From Calocera cornea HHB12733 (Eukaryota; Basidiomycota; Dacrymycetes; Dacrymycetales; Dacrymycetaceae): a DNA stretch of 35,801 nt. The notes under the pieces were generated by a model. That model was not told where the DNA came from, searched no databases, and was given only the letters and a program-made list of their open reading frames with translations. The position numbers and the translations under genes are program-made. The DNA lies in assembly GCA_001632435.1 (NCBI GenBank), contig KV424091.1:6489-42289 (forward strand), in the 5' to 3' direction. Every line of letters begins with the position of its first letter. Within the stretch, counting starts at the first letter, position 1. Below, piece after piece: positions 20,713 to 32,399 of the stretch.

Positions 20713-22116
20713 GGCGCTGGTGGTTGGGAAGGCGGCAGTCTATCGTCGTGCAAGAAGGGGAAAGAGGGGAGAGGTACGGGCGGTCAAGGCCCCGTCGTGG
20801 GGAATGTATGACTACAAGAGGAGGTAATGATGGGAACGAGTCCGTATGAAAAGGGAGGAAGGGAGACGAGGGGAGCGCCGACGCTTGCACGCACGGNNNN
20901 NNNNNNNNNNNNNNNNNNNNNNNNNNNNNNNNNNNNNNNNNNNNNNNNNNNNNNNNNNNNNNNNNNNNNNNNNNNNNNNNNNNNNNNNNNNNNNNNGGGG
21001 GGGGGAGGGGGAATGATGAGGTGAGAGAGAAGGAGGGGCGAGGAAGGTGAGGCGAACGGGGCGGGACCCCGGGAGTGCTTCCAACCAAACGCCCGGTGCC
21101 GTGCGCCCTTTGACGTATGCCGTTCCCCCTTGCCGCTGTGGCCCTCGGCGACGGGGCCCCCTGGCGCAGGTCGATCGCACGAGGTGGCTGTGTCCTTTGG
21201 CGTTGGCGGTCGCTGTCCCGCTTTGGCCCCGCTGTCACCACGCGCCCACAAAACCCGCATCGCCATCGCGTTGCCCCGTCATCCCGCGACGCGTCCGTCA
21301 CCAATGGGGCCAAGCCCGTCCAGTGCGCCATCTCCAGCGCACTCGACCGCTGGCATGTAATAAGCCTTACAATTTGGCGACGTAGACAGCGCGCAAGGCA
21401 TTAAAGTGCAGCCACATCCCGAAAATTCCAATTCCCTCCAGCATATATGGTGGTCTTAATCAAATGTAACGACCGCACCCGCTTCCATTCCCATGTTTAC
21501 GCGCCCGCGTCATCGCTCTCCACGGTGATGCCGACTCAACGCGCGCTGGCCTTGCTTCCGTGCCCCTATCCATTTGTGGCTCCTCTCGGCCGTATTGCAA
21601 ACGTGTCGACGGGTGCTCCCATTCCATTCCCGGCGTCATCCTAACATATTGTTCCTCGCTGTTTCTCCCCCTGCGGTCAAACTGCGAGATGCACGGATCC
21701 CGGCAGATCCGTACCGTCATTCCGGCCATCTTACACAGCAGATTGATCCTCCTGTCCGCACACATGACTCTGCCAGCAGGCGCGACTGCATCGGGCGGTT
21801 GGGTGAACATTGTCTGCGGCGGTGCGGCCGGCACATCTCTCTGGCTTATATTACCCTGGCGTACATGCCAGCTGGAAGATGACTGCCTACCAAGGCGCTG
21901 TCAGGCACCCGTTGGCCGATTGTAGACTTCATGCCTGTATCTGCTATCCAACTCTCCAAACCGATTCTGCTCCTAGATTCATCAGCTGCTCCTTCGGCCG
22001 ACAAGTGGGCTTCTGCTGGCACAATCAGCAACCAACTGACTCGATGGCAACAGTTTCAGCGCACAATCATCTTTGCATCAGCGATCTAGCGACCATCGGA
22101 CAACGACAGTCGACTC
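20713..22116. other. Intergenic region with assembly gap
   Basis: About 1.4 kb upstream of the chitin synthase and downstream of the first DUF6533 gene. The part at 20713-21350 is very GC-rich and low in complexity, and the rest is mixed. Several overlapping ORFs exist only because stop codons are rare in GC-rich DNA. None shows a recognisable domain. Confidence 0.5.
20897..20996. other. Assembly gap of exactly 100 N
   Basis: A run of 100 undetermined bases bordered on the right by a poly-G tract. The round length suggests a placeholder for a gap of unknown size. Confidence 0.98.
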
Positions 22117-23780
22117 TCAAGCTGCGAGCCCCACCTCTTCCGGCTCCTGCCATGTCTGATAGTCCCTGCTCGGGATCTCCGTTCCGGCCGTCCGCGTCTT
22201 CCTCCTCTGGAGTATGATTGTCACTTGCTCCTGCTGCTCGTCTTGTTCAACGAGCTGCTTCGCCCTCGCTGCTGTGGCGCGGAGGTTCAGAAACAGGCGG
22301 GATGACTATGGGGACGGATAGTCAGCTACGATCTTGTACGGCCATGAATCTTCAGAGGCAACTCACCGCAAGCGGTATAATGCACATGAACCACGGGAGA
22401 GCGGCGTTGACCAGCGGCGGACAGTCGAACCATATCAGCGGGGTGACCGTCATCGCCAGGCTGGACCCGGTGATGCTACGTGACTTGTCAGCGCATCGCT
22501 CCGGGAGCTCAGGGCACAGGAACGCACACGACAAAGTACATTGCCCCGTCTCGGAGAAGCGCGGTGATGATCGTCGTTGTCGCTCCTGAGGCGGTTTGGC
22601 GCCGATAGGCCGGGAGGACGTTGTATAGCACGAGGCCGAGGAGTATGACTGGGAGCAGTGAGTTGAGTCTTGGCGGTAGCCTCCATACACTCACAATTGA
22701 GAAGCAGAACCGGAGCTCTAACCGCTTATGTTAGATCTCCGCGACAACCTCCGAAACCAGGTCTTACGTTGCAATCGCCAATATGATGTCGTCAAGCGTT
22801 GCCTTCGACAGCCCGTTACTCGGCGTTGTCACGACACATCCGAGATTGTACGCGTATCCCGGTGACCCGGGCTGTTTGTTCGGCGGATGGCTAAGATAGT
22901 ACGCCAACAGCCCCGCTTCGATCGTGTATATGACGCCGTATGTGATCTTGAGCGCCAGGCACACTACAGATGATGAGTGGAGGTGCTCGACACGGAGATT
23001 CAACTCACGACGCCGCTTGTCCCTCAGGAGAGCTAGGACGCGGAGAACCAGCAGCGCATCTCCAATCCCGGCTAAGAGGAGGAGCCACCTGAAGAATGAC
23101 GAACGTAAGTCCGCGCATCTGCGACCAACCGAAGTGCCTACGTTGAATTAAAGACATTGTAATCGGCGCAGCTGTGGAGGCAGGCTCAATACCAGACAAT
23201 GACAGAACGACAGGGACATACAACTGCGAGTGGTCAAACAATCGAACCTCCTCTCAGATGAGAACACTTACTGTCGATGATTGGCCCTGGACAGAAACTA
23301 GACACGCCTCAGTTCGACCGGACTGATGTAAAGCGGATACGCCATATCTTACTAGCACAAGAAAAGCTGCATTTGAAGCAGAAGTCAGTTGCGGAACACC
23401 GGTTCAAAGATGGCGGACTGACATCGCGGCGGCGAGCCCGAAATATCTCAGCCAAATATAAAGAAACTTGGGGAATGTCCATCGTGCCCTTTTATTTGGT
23501 GTTTGGTAAGATATATAGTGATGAGGTGCGCTTCATACCTCCAGATGTAGTCGACCTGGGTACAAAGCGGTCACCGTCAGCATTGGGGCCTCAGACGATA
23601 GGTACAACAGTTCCTTACCTCATCAGGGATGGTAACAAGAATGTCGTACAATAGCAGGGAAGTGGAAGCCCCTATGGTTTGAACGACTTATGAAGGTGCG
23701 TTATGCAGAGAAGGAGGCGTGTACGTACAATAAGAAATGATATGTGGAACGAAGTCATACTGTCCCATCACGGGGGACAT
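22117..23780 (-). CDS. DUF6533-family multi-span membrane protein, copy 1
   Basis: The N-terminus is read from exons 23780-23729, 23671-23619, 23555-23539 (17 nt) and 23488-23423. They join in frame to give the DUF6533 signature: SLLLYDILVTIPDEVDYIW followed by RWTFPKFLYIWLRYFGL. Downstream blocks are WLLLLAGIGDALLVLRVLALLRD, LALKITYGVIYTIEAGLLAYY, VILLGLVLYNVLPAYRR, the family hallmark LLRDGAMYF, a further helix, and the usual SRLFLNLR ending before a charged tail with stop at 22117. About seven hydrophobic segments are expected. The exon border between about 23420 and 23150 was not resolved completely; the block CADYNVFNST to WLL joins across an intron ending near 23080. Function is unknown. 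The family is greatly expanded in mushroom-forming fungi. Copy 2 follows in the same orientation. Confidence 0.78.
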
Positions 23781-24352
23781 TAAAAGGGGTTGACAACGTC
23801 CCACGCTTCACCACCCCAGAACTTATACTGTTGGAAGGGAGCCGTATGACAATGTGGAAAAGCACGTTCTAATCCTCGATCAAGCATTCGAGATCGACGT
23901 CAGAGCTTGTTTCTCGTGGGTGCTGGAGACATCCGCACCAAGTCCATATTTGGGCCCGAGGGCATCAGAAGGGTGCCGCGTGGGGTTTACTCTCGACAAC
24001 TTTCTTCCGTCTCACTGCTTCTTAAAGCGTGTGAACTCTGTGAGCAGCTTCATTAGAATCACAAGTCATTTTGGGACATTGTACAGGGGCTTAGCATGTA
24101 TCAGTGCTTGTGTTGACAAGCGACCACTCTGCCATGTGGAGCACGGGGTTGTCCGGGCTTCTTGTGCTGGAAGCAAACATGGTTGTACTGCGAAGCGTGA
24201 TTCACATCCACGTTTCTAATTAACAATTCGGATTTCGTGTATCGTGGGTTAGTCATAGAACATTAAATATTTTACAGCGCCATGATGAGAAGCGGGTGAA
24301 TGGACTAGACGAGAGTTCGCTCAATACTTCTGATTGAGGAATCCCACGAATC
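23781..24352. other. Spacer between the two DUF6533 genes
   Basis: About 570 bp acting as promoter of copy 1 and 3' flank of copy 2. A plus-strand ORF at 23854-24219 has no recognisable domain and is probably chance. Confidence 0.5.
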
Positions 24353-26054
24353 CTACATCACACCCTCTAATTCCTCATGGCTCAATATTTGTGTGCACTC
24401 TTCTGCTACTGAATCGTTGTCTTTCAGTTTGCCAGCCGATGCTCGTAGATTGAGGAACAACCGGGATGCCTGCAGCAGAACCTGCTCAGACCATTGAATA
24501 AACCGCGTGCAGTTGTGTTGCTTACAGCAACTGGACTGATCCCCATAAACCACCTACATACAGGGTGAGTCATTGGTGGATCATCGATACTTGCTTGTGC
24601 TCACGGTAGACATGTATTGTTTCTGTCTGGACGATCGTACCAGATTAGTGGTGTTATAGCCACGGCAATAGCGCTGGCGGTGACTCTGACCATTGAATGA
24701 CGTCAGCGCGGTCTGCCATTTCGAAGCGCAAAACAGGTACAAAGCGAAGTACATCCCCCCATCGCGTAGAACAGCGGTATACAGCGGTGTATACTTCCCG
24801 CCTACATTGCGTCGATATGCCGGGAGGATGTTGTGGAAAACTAAAACGACCAGTATGACTGATGATCGTGAGTCCGCAACGCTTCCTGTCCCTCGATCGA
24901 GGCTCACTGTTGAAAAGCACAACCGGCGCTCTGTGAAGACGAGAATAAGACAGATGGCTTCAGCAGTCAGGACGAGGATGCTTACGTCGCGACAGCAAGG
25001 ATAATGTCTGCAACTGTGGGCTTTCTGTCATCGTTTGACAGTGAGGTAATGACACAGCCGAGGTTCCCAGCATAATACACCGCGCCCACTTGTCGATTTG
25101 GGGGATGTCTCATGTAATAACACAACAATGCCACCTCGATCTGACTTGATGCATAAGCTCAATCTCTCCAAACTCATACGAAATTATCACAGACCGAGTA
25201 GGTTACTGATATTCATTGATAAGTGTGGGCCTTGCCAATTGGATGCCGGTGACTCACCTCTGTATCCGATTTTGAGAGACAAGTATACTGGAATCGGGTG
25301 ATAAGCGATCGACCGTGATCAAGAAGCTCTATATCTCACGTTTTCTGCGATCGTTGAACAGTGCTAACGCGCGAAGCATCAACAGAGCATCCCGGAGGGC
25401 AGCCGAGACTAATAGCCATGTCGAATTGAACATGTCGAAGCGGTCGCAGCTACGGAAATTCAAACCACAGCCTCGAAAATTTCGGCGGAAGTGCACTTAC
25501 AACTATTCCAGCGGTTATTCCATGCCGTATCGCAGCGGGTGAATATGCTTACATCAGAGCTCAACGACGTTACTGACACTAGTAGCAGAGGTGAGCTGCA
25601 GAGTAGGACCAAGAAATGGCGGCGACGTACTTCCGCAGGAGAACCTTCCCATAATCGTCAGCATAGCTCAAACCATATGCCGCAATCGCTGGCTCTCACA
25701 ATGCTGCAGCGAGTCCGAAGTAGCGTACGACAAAGTATAGCCCCTTCGGAGTGCTCCACCTCGCCATAGAACCGAGGTGACTTGATGTCACAAAGGTCTC
25801 CGGAAACGAGGGTGCTCACTTCCATACATATTCAATCTGTCACATATCGTGATCAATGGAGTGGGTTACAATTAGTGGTGGAAGACATACCTCGTCTCCT
25901 AAGGTAATGAGAATATCGCACAGAAGCAACGCCGTTGAAGCATCTGTGAGGAAATGTCAATTTGACTGATCGCGGACACATATAAACCAGGCTCACAGCG
26001 TGATAGGATGGTTGGGACGATATCGTAAATAATAGGTACTTGAATGCCGCCCAT
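24353..26054 (-). CDS. DUF6533-family multi-span membrane protein, copy 2
   Basis: Start ATG 26054 (MGGIQVPIIYDIVPTI) and stop 24353. The blocks line up one by one with copy 1: YASTALLLCDILITLGDE, the 17-nt exon 25836-25820 (IEYVWK), WSTPKGLYFVVRYFGLAAAL, FSC, FNSTWLLVSAALRDALLML, then YYMRHPPNRQVG, VILVVLVFHNILPAYRR, VLRDGGMYFAL, ITPLIWYDRPD, LPWFMGISPVA and SRLFLNLRA. All joins that could be tested keep frame, for example LP to WFMG and VA to ASRLF, so the gene may well be intact. The middle part (about 25700-25450 and 25300-25150) needs transcript support. Function is unknown, and a tandem duplication with copy 1 is clear. It is divergent from the tetraspanin gene. Confidence 0.72.
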
Positions 26055-27114
26055 GCCGGCAGGACTGCAAAGTTGCAAGGTGTTTCGACTTTTGCTCGCT
26101 CCCTTGGGAGCTATACGGTTTCCTAAGGCGATGCATGCCCGGATTAATAGTCTGAGACTTTCTCAATCCCGTAAGGAAGCGCTCGGAGCGCTGATTTTGG
26201 GGTAAGCGGGCGGCGTATAGAGCATGAAATCCCAGCGAGGAACGGACCTGCAACTTCAGACCCGATGCCATACCTACAAAGCCAGTGTTGTCGCAAAGTG
26301 CCTGATGGGGTAGTGGTTGGGAAGCCAATTACACAACGCGTTTTCCGTAAGACAGATAAGATGCAGCGGCTTCCTGAGAAGCCCCGAGATTATACACAAA
26401 CCTTTGGGTGAGCAGGCCATCATCAATTCATCGAAGCCCCTATGGATGTTGCGCGCCCCGACCCGACTTGCAGGGTTGAGCTGGCATGACCGGGTCTGTG
26501 TTCACAAGCACGTTCGTTAAGTGGACAACCTTGCTCTGATATGAGAGCGAAAGGCAAGGAAGATGGAGAAGCGGGTCAGCAACAGAGAGAGAGGTCGCCA
26601 TGGGTAGGTGTTGCGCCGCGGGAGGACTGCCGAGCTTCCTGAGCGTTAATCGCCACGTCAACGAACCTTTGCGCAAGGTAGTGGGGGTGTGAATAGAAGT
26701 GCTCAGTTCCAGCGCAGAATCCAGCCGAACGGGAAGCCAAACTGACAGACATAGCGGAGCGGCACAGGCTTTGAAAGCCACGATCAGAGACGAGGGACCG
26801 TCGGCTTCCCGAGCATGGCACCGCAATACGGGAAGTCAGGTCCAAGTCCGGATATGACCAGATTCACAGGGGCATCCCTCAACTAAACACTGCTCTGCAC
26901 CAGGTTTCTGAACCGTCCATGAAATTGGCTACCTCGACTTTGGCAGCTCCCGATACCTTTCAGGTGGTGGATCGGAGCAAGGAGTCGATCCGAGGAGGGT
27001 TCGGGACCCGGAAGCAAACCGTGCCTGGGCGATTGTATACATCGCCTCTGCGAGCGGACTCTTCTAGTAGGACGGCGGCGACGAGCAGAACAACGTCCTG
27101 CTCACCTCTGCACC
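26055..27114. other. Divergent intergenic region (DUF6533 copy 2 / tetraspanin)
   Basis: About 1.06 kb between divergent starts. ORFs up to about 128 codons are present on both strands but carry no known motif and show no intron-exon pattern. No tRNA or other RNA gene was seen. Confidence 0.5.
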
Positions 27115-28581
27115 ATGGCAGACACCACTCAACGGCCGCGACGCGCCTCGACATCGTCCGTCCCACCGGTCATAGCACCGCGTATATCCACAACACGCGT
27201 TTCATTCGAGAATGATGCATCACCACTCGCGCCGCCGTCTGTGCCATTCGCCGCATCGCCCAGCAGCAGCAGTGGCCTGCGCCCACCATCACTCCAGAGT
27301 CTCGCCTTCCAACAATCTGCAAGCTCGTCACACCCTTCTCTGGCATCGCCGTCGAACATGCATCTCCAAGCCCCTTCCTTATCGCTCAACTACATCCCCG
27401 CCAAGTTTTCCCGACCTCACTCGCCTGGCAGTCGGTTACATAACCGCAAATCTGCTATCCAGCAGCTGAAGACCTCACAACCGAGAGGAGGTGGCAGGGC
27501 CGCGTTCGCCCTCGCGGAGAGCCGTATGCCAGAAGAGGGAGACGAAGATTACGATGGTTGGATTACTGGAAAGGACGAGGGAAAAACCAAGCCGAGACTC
27601 CGATGGAATCGGTTCAAGTGGGCGCTGTTCGTCACCAACGTACTTGTGAGTTCTGGTCACTTGACAACGTGTCGACTGCCTAAGCTAATCGAATGTCTCC
27701 AGATGACGGCATATACCCTGACCGCCCTCGTCTTTCTTCTACTCACGTGGTTCAACACTTTGCCCGATGCCGACGTGATCCGTACGGCAAACCACAGCGA
27801 GCTCGTGATCAGCACTGTTGCCGCCGCTCTTGGTCTCCTCACCTCCCTTATCGGCTGGTCCGGCATATTGCTCAATAACCGCGCATTTCTCGGTATCTAC
27901 TGCTTGCTCCTCTGGATCTCGTTCGCGTTCCTCTGCGCACCAGGATACATCACGTACAAACGCCGCGCTTTCAACCTCGAGGGCAAGATCAACTCGCAAT
28001 GGAGTCGAGAGATCGGCGTTGGAGGTCGTTTGAAGATCCAGAACCAGCTTAAATGCTGCGGGTACTACTCACCATTCGTCGAGGCGACCATCAGCCAGAC
28101 CTGCTATGCACGCAGTACTCTTCCCGGGTGTAAAGCGAAGTTCCTCAAGTTCGAGCGCACTGCTCTCGAGAATTGGTATACCATTGCGTTCGCCCTCGTG
28201 CCGCTGCACCTTATCGCCATCGTGGTGAGCTTGCTCTGTTCGAACCATGTCACGTACAGGTTTGGGAAGGGGATGATGCCGCGGGCGTATCGGTTGAACA
28301 TGAGCAGTATGGCCGTGTTGATGGACAATTATGCAAGGTGCGCTATCCGGATAAGTTTTCAACCTTCAAATGCTGATGCCAATCGTAGCCAACTTGCAGA
28401 GCAATACAATTTTCCTGCCTCGAACTCGGACGTGGGGCTGCGCCGTCCCCGCACCGGCTCCCAAGGCATGGACTCGCTCTATTTCGACAAGTATGCTGAC
28501 GGCCCGGCGCCCAGTATCGGTGAGCAGAGCAAGAGCGACAGCTACGAAATGGAGGAGACGAAGAAAGTCACGACAATGTGA
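27115..28581 (+). CDS. Tetraspanin-like four-span membrane protein
   Basis: Exons 27115-27645, 27703-28337 and 28389-28581 give 452 residues. Both introns (57 and 51 nt) are multiples of three and lack stops, so an unspliced reading would falsely look continuous. A Ser/Pro-rich N-terminal arm of about 170 residues precedes the first helix (WALFVTNVLMTAYTLTALVF). Helices two and three follow (ELVISTVAAALGLLTSLIG; LGIYCLLLWISFAFL). A large extracellular loop carries the tetraspanin CCG signature at C295-C296-G297 (KCCGYYSPF) plus two further cysteines (TCYARSTLPGC), then a fourth helix (WYTIAFALVPLHLIAIVVSLL). The C-terminus is acidic and Ser-rich. Fungal tetraspanins organise membrane microdomains, and some are needed for host penetration or polar growth. 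The Tsp2/Tsp3 subgroup cannot be decided here. Confidence 0.83.
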   Translation: MADTTQRPRRASTSSVPPVIAPRISTTRVSFENDASPLAPPSVPFAASPSSSSGLRPPSLQSLAFQQSASSSHPSLASPSNMHLQAPSLSLNYIPAKFSRPHSPGSRLHNRKSAIQQLKTSQPRGGGRAAFALAESRMPEEGDEDYDGWITGKDEGKTKPRLRWNRFKWALFVTNVLVSSGHLTTCRLPKLIECLQMTAYTLTALVFLLLTWFNTLPDADVIRTANHSELVISTVAAALGLLTSLIGWSGILLNNRAFLGIYCLLLWISFAFLCAPGYITYKRRAFNLEGKINSQWSREIGVGGRLKIQNQLKCCGYYSPFVEATISQTCYARSTLPGCKAKFLKFERTALENWYTIAFALVPLHLIAIVVSLLCSNHVTYRFGKGMMPRAYRLNMSSMAVLMDNYARCAIRISFQPSNADANRSQLAEQYNFPASNSDVGLRRPRTGSQGMDSLYFDKYADGPAPSIGEQSKSDSYEMEETKKVTTM

Positions 28582-29096
28582 CCCGCGTGCCGCACCGAAA
28601 CCTCAATTGTTACCCTGGTGTAAGCTATCGCATTACGAATACCCTCACATCTGGTACGACGGACTCCTCGCACTATCTGGACTGAACTGCTTTCTGCATT
28701 AAGACATTGGCTGACTGTATTGGTACATCGCATTATTGGTAATATATACGCAAGTTTCGCAAGGCAGCGGCTCACATCATACTACGCGAGTGACCGATTG
28801 TGACGCGCCCTTTGTCTTACCCGATGGAGATGGGTTACGATGAAGAAGCTACCGGCAGCCGGACCGCCTCAGCCCGGGGCATGCTGACGGTGGAAGATGT
28901 TCTCCGTTCTACGTCTGTCCACTTGACCTCTGAGAAGCAGCAAAGGATTGTTATTACGCCGAGAGCGCATCATGTGCCTCCGCTCCCGCCTTCGTTGTCA
29001 GTGTGGGGTAGAAGCCAAAGCCCTCACCCGTGCTCCTCCATACAGTCGCGCCTTGACTTCCTGCAACGTTGCTGATTCCAATGACCTCCCTTCACA
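28582..29096. other. Intergenic region upstream of the esterase
   Basis: About 515 bp between two plus-strand genes. Nothing beyond the downstream TATA-like box is recognisable. Confidence 0.5.
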
Positions 29097-29105
29097 TATT
29101 TATAA
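29097..29105 (+). promoter_or_regulatory. TATA box of the CE16 esterase gene
   Basis: TATTTATAA lies about 45 bp before the start codon, a compact core promoter. Confidence 0.5.
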
Positions 29106-29148
29106 GAGGGACTGGTGCTGTTGTCCTAGCGAGGGATCGTGAGCGATC

Positions 29149-30334
29149 ATGCAGGCCTTACTCCTTTTGTCGCTACTCGCGTTCACACACGCCACCGCTC
29201 TTCCTCGCACCGCGGACAGCGGGCGGCCCAAGTTCTCTTGGCCGCACACCCAGAACCTCCTCATCTTCGGCGATTCGTATTCCTTCGTGCAAGGGACGAG
29301 AGGGTATGCGAACTACAGTTTCATAGGCGATGCGTTCGACGTCCCGTTTACCCCCGAGGAGCTGTTGAGCGACGAGATCATCCCGAAGAATGTGCGTTGT
29401 CCCTGTCCTCGCACTCATCATCAAACCGATTGAGCTTACTACTATGCATGTCTCAGACAAGCTCAGATGGGTCGAACTGGGCTGAGTTCCTGACCGGCTG
29501 CTACTCTGGTCTGCCCGCCAAATGTGCCCCGCACAAGCTGTGGGACTTCGCTTTCGCCGGCGCCGACATCACCAAGGCGATCCTCGCTCCGCATCACAAC
29601 TTCACGCTGCAGATGGTTGACTCGGTCAATCAGTGGGTGAAGTATGCGGCTGATGTGCTGAACTTGAGCGGGGAGGATACGCTGGTTGCTTGGTGGATTG
29701 GGTTGCGGTTGCTGTCCCCATCCCTCGTGAAGCGCGCTGATGGAACTACACAGGATCAACGACACGGGAGATAGCGCTGGGTTCTCAAATGTGCGCCTCT
29801 CCTTATCCCTGCCAACAGAAAGCATATTGAGCAATCGTACACAGATCACCGACTGGCGCGCCTACTGGGAAGCAGAGATGTCGGCCTACTTCAGCGCGGT
29901 GTCGCTCGTACATTCGAAAGGACTCAAGAACCATCTGTTCATCAACGTCCCTCCTGAGGAGCGCAGCCCTGCGTGGGTGAATGGTAACCCCGGAGCAACG
30001 ACGCTGAAGGCCCATATCAATCTCTACAACGATGTCCTGGCGGAGTCCATTAACAAGTGGGAAAGCGAGCATGGAGATGTGAACGTGTTCCAGTTTGACG
30101 CGCACGGCTGGTGGAACTATGTGCTCGATCACTACTTGATATACGGGTTCAAGAACATCACAGGGTACGTCGAGAGCTGTTGCAAAGGTTGCTACTTCCG
30201 CTGATACGGGTAATAGGTATTGTGAGTGTACGGACGACAGTTACTTCTGGTACAACACGGGCCACCCGGTCGAGAAGGTGCACAAGCTCTTAGCAGGTGA
30301 CATGGAAAGGAAGCTGCTGGGATGGAGCGGATGA
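29149..30334 (+). CDS. Secreted SGNH/GDSL esterase, carbohydrate esterase family 16 type
   Basis: Exons 29149-29391, 29457-29701, 29754-29790, 29845-30164 and 30217-30334 (introns 65, 52, 54, 52 nt) give 320 residues. A signal peptide spans about residues 1-17 (MQALLLLSLLAFTHATA). Block I is FGDSYS with nucleophile S43. The block III GxND motif is G163-I-N165-D in WIGINDTG, rebuilt across an intron. The C-terminal block WYNTGHPVEKVH (H298 or H304) supplies the catalytic His of the SGNH fold. Several N-glycosylation sites (NYS, NFT, NLS, NDT) are seen. CE16 enzymes remove acetyl groups from plant cell-wall oligosaccharides outside the cell, which would fit a wood or litter decayer. The exact substrate is inferred from the family only. 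Confidence 0.88.
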
Positions 30335-30689
30335 TAGCATATACTACAGTGACAGAAAGCAATTGAAGTACGGCTTCATTCCGATACTGGCAAACCTCAT
30401 GGTGTTTTGGTTAACTAACTCTGCCTCACGGGCGTATGACGTGACGAGCGACTCAAGAAGACGGGTTCCTGTGTGGTGGTGCTGTCCATTTTTGTCCCCC
30501 ATCGGGACCATCCCCACCGCCATAAACGCGTCACTCATCAACAACGCGTCGGGGAAGCTTTCTTCCGTGTTTGTCCACCGTTTCGCCTTCAGCAATCTCG
30601 ACCGATAACGTTACGTGGCAGAGCTTCGTATACGACAACAGAAGACCTTCGATTGTCAACCTACGAGACTCATGCTTATCACAAGGCAT
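30335..30689. other. Spacer between the esterase and the NLR pseudogene
   Basis: About 355 bp between two convergent units. It may include the 3' remains of the decayed NLR gene. No other feature was seen. Confidence 0.45.
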
Positions 30690-32399
30690 ACCAACACATA
30701 CTACAAGCTGGCCAATGCGTCTCGAGTCTCGACAAGAAGCTGCCTGCTCCTGGCTACCCAGCTCTTCGTAAAGTACCAGGGCTTCCCGCAGCAGTGGCTC
30801 GGCCTCTTCTTTCTTCCCTTGTTCAATCAGCGTGCTGGCCTTAAAGTGCTTGCACTGAGCTACGCCAAATTCTCCGATATGATTTCGAACATCGACCTTG
30901 CATTGTCGACCTTCGAGATACCCTCCTTGTGCCGACCTTGCATGCACAGCAGCCGGCCGACTCCTAGCGTGCACTGCGCCGCTCCCGAGGGATCACCCAG
31001 TGCTTCGTAAGCTGTCTCTGCTTCTTCAAACAACGATTGCTTTGCCGAGCTGGTTCTGCGCGATATGCATGAGGGCCATACGCTGGGCGATGTGGGCCAT
31101 GCCCAGCTGGGCGCCCGCCGCTTGAAGTTCGTCTTTCGCTGTTCGCATTATTGACAATGCTCCAGGGATATCGTCTTGCAGATGACGAATCTCTGCAATG
31201 CCGCATATACATTGTGCAATCCCTGGATGATGACCGATCTCTTAAAACTCTTCCATGCCCTTTTCATTTAAGACAAGAGCTTCGTCAAGTTGTTCCCATT
31301 GAAGTCGTATGTCAGCCATGACTGTGATGCATTGTGCCGTCCCCAAGCGATCGCCGACCTTTTAGAATTTTGCTCTCGCATTCTCCACCATGTCTAGCGC
31401 TGCGTCATCTTGAGCCTGCTTTAGCAGCACTTCGCCCATGCTACGCATGCAGTGCGCGGCTGCGATTGAATGCCCAATCACTTCACAGCTGATGAAGACT
31501 CTGTCTCCCCCATACTTGCTTTTGATGTCGGTATTGTTGATCACGATCGCTGCCACGGCTGTCTTTCGATACTGCCTGGACACAGCAGAGGTACACGACA
31601 GGACTCTTCTTGCAGTAGTAGCTGGACGTTCGACTCCACGAGCTTGTCTCGTCCATGAAACACGGTCGGTCTGGGTGGTAAACGGGCTGTAGACAAGTCG
31701 GTTGGTCTATAAATGAAACTGGTTAAATACAAAGTTGGATCTGCTTACATCAAAATGGAACGGGATCCTGCATTCTAAGATAATTTTCCCCATTCTCGAG
31801 GGTGGTGGGCACAGGCCAATGCATACCTTCATTTCGAGCTGTGATACTCGACTATCCAGCTCCACGATCTTCACCAGCTAGTAGAATGTCCATTAGCCTA
31901 CGAATTCTTGCAGGGCATACTCACTTACCTTGAATCTCCCTGTCTTGGCGTTCAATTCTTTGTTGAGACGTTCCATATCTGCCATTGCCTGATTCGTCAG
32001 AACCCACACTTTCTCCCCAGTATATTCTCGCAACGCGGTGTCGACCTCTTGCACGATTCTACTCCGGTCCTCAGGGACGATCACGTCCAGGGATTGATCC
32101 ATTACGTACCTATTGAGCTGGTCTGTATTGGCACGGGTGCTGTCAGAGTCTGCGTTTGGGGATATTCGGTCCAGCACATGGGTTGTGACAAGAGCCAATC
32201 TGTCTATCAGATCCTGTCTCCCTTCTCGATAGTTGGTGACAAACTATCCCAAGTGCTAGCTACCGCTCACCCCGGTTGTGCAAGATACGCACATCTTGGA
32301 AGTCCAAATATTTGCAGCATGGTCCCTTTCAAGCTCGTTTTGTGAGGGTTCGCAAGCTCGATTTCCATTGTCTTCCACTTCTTTGTTAGTGCGATCCAT
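30690..32399 (-). pseudogene. Degenerate STAND/NLR-type gene (NTPase remnant plus TPR repeats)
   Basis: Read from 32399 down. A helical N-terminal region (MDRTNKEVEDNG, later QAMADMERLNKELNAKTGRFK, then LVKIVELDSRVSQLE across a GTAAGT intron) precedes LSTARLPPRPTVFHGRDKLVE, the usual entry to the NTPase domain of mushroom NLRs. The P-loop region then reads CPGSIE in one frame and KTAVAAIVINNTDIKSK in the next, as if one base of the Walker A glycine codon were lost. RVFISCE follows, after which the rest of the NTPase domain is missing and the frame jumps to 40-residue TPR units (G..AQC periodicity). The TPR part holds in-frame TAA stops at 31362-31364 and 31242-31244 and further frameshifts (one near 31026). 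Intact members work as intracellular immune-type or incompatibility switches; this copy cannot. Borders are approximate. Confidence 0.7.

Noticed and set aside
20561..21385. Long ORFs across the GC-rich region and the N gap
   Set aside because: The readings run through undetermined bases and low-complexity Pro/Arg sequence; open frames are expected by chance at this composition.
23854..24219. 121-codon plus-strand ORF between the DUF6533 genes
   Set aside because: No motif, no membrane segment, no intron signals and an ordinary promoter position; probably chance.
29139..29774. 211-codon ORF overlapping the esterase start in another frame
   Set aside because: It reads Arg/Ser-rich sequence out of frame at first and joins the true frame only after the first intron; the spliced CE16 model explains all motifs.
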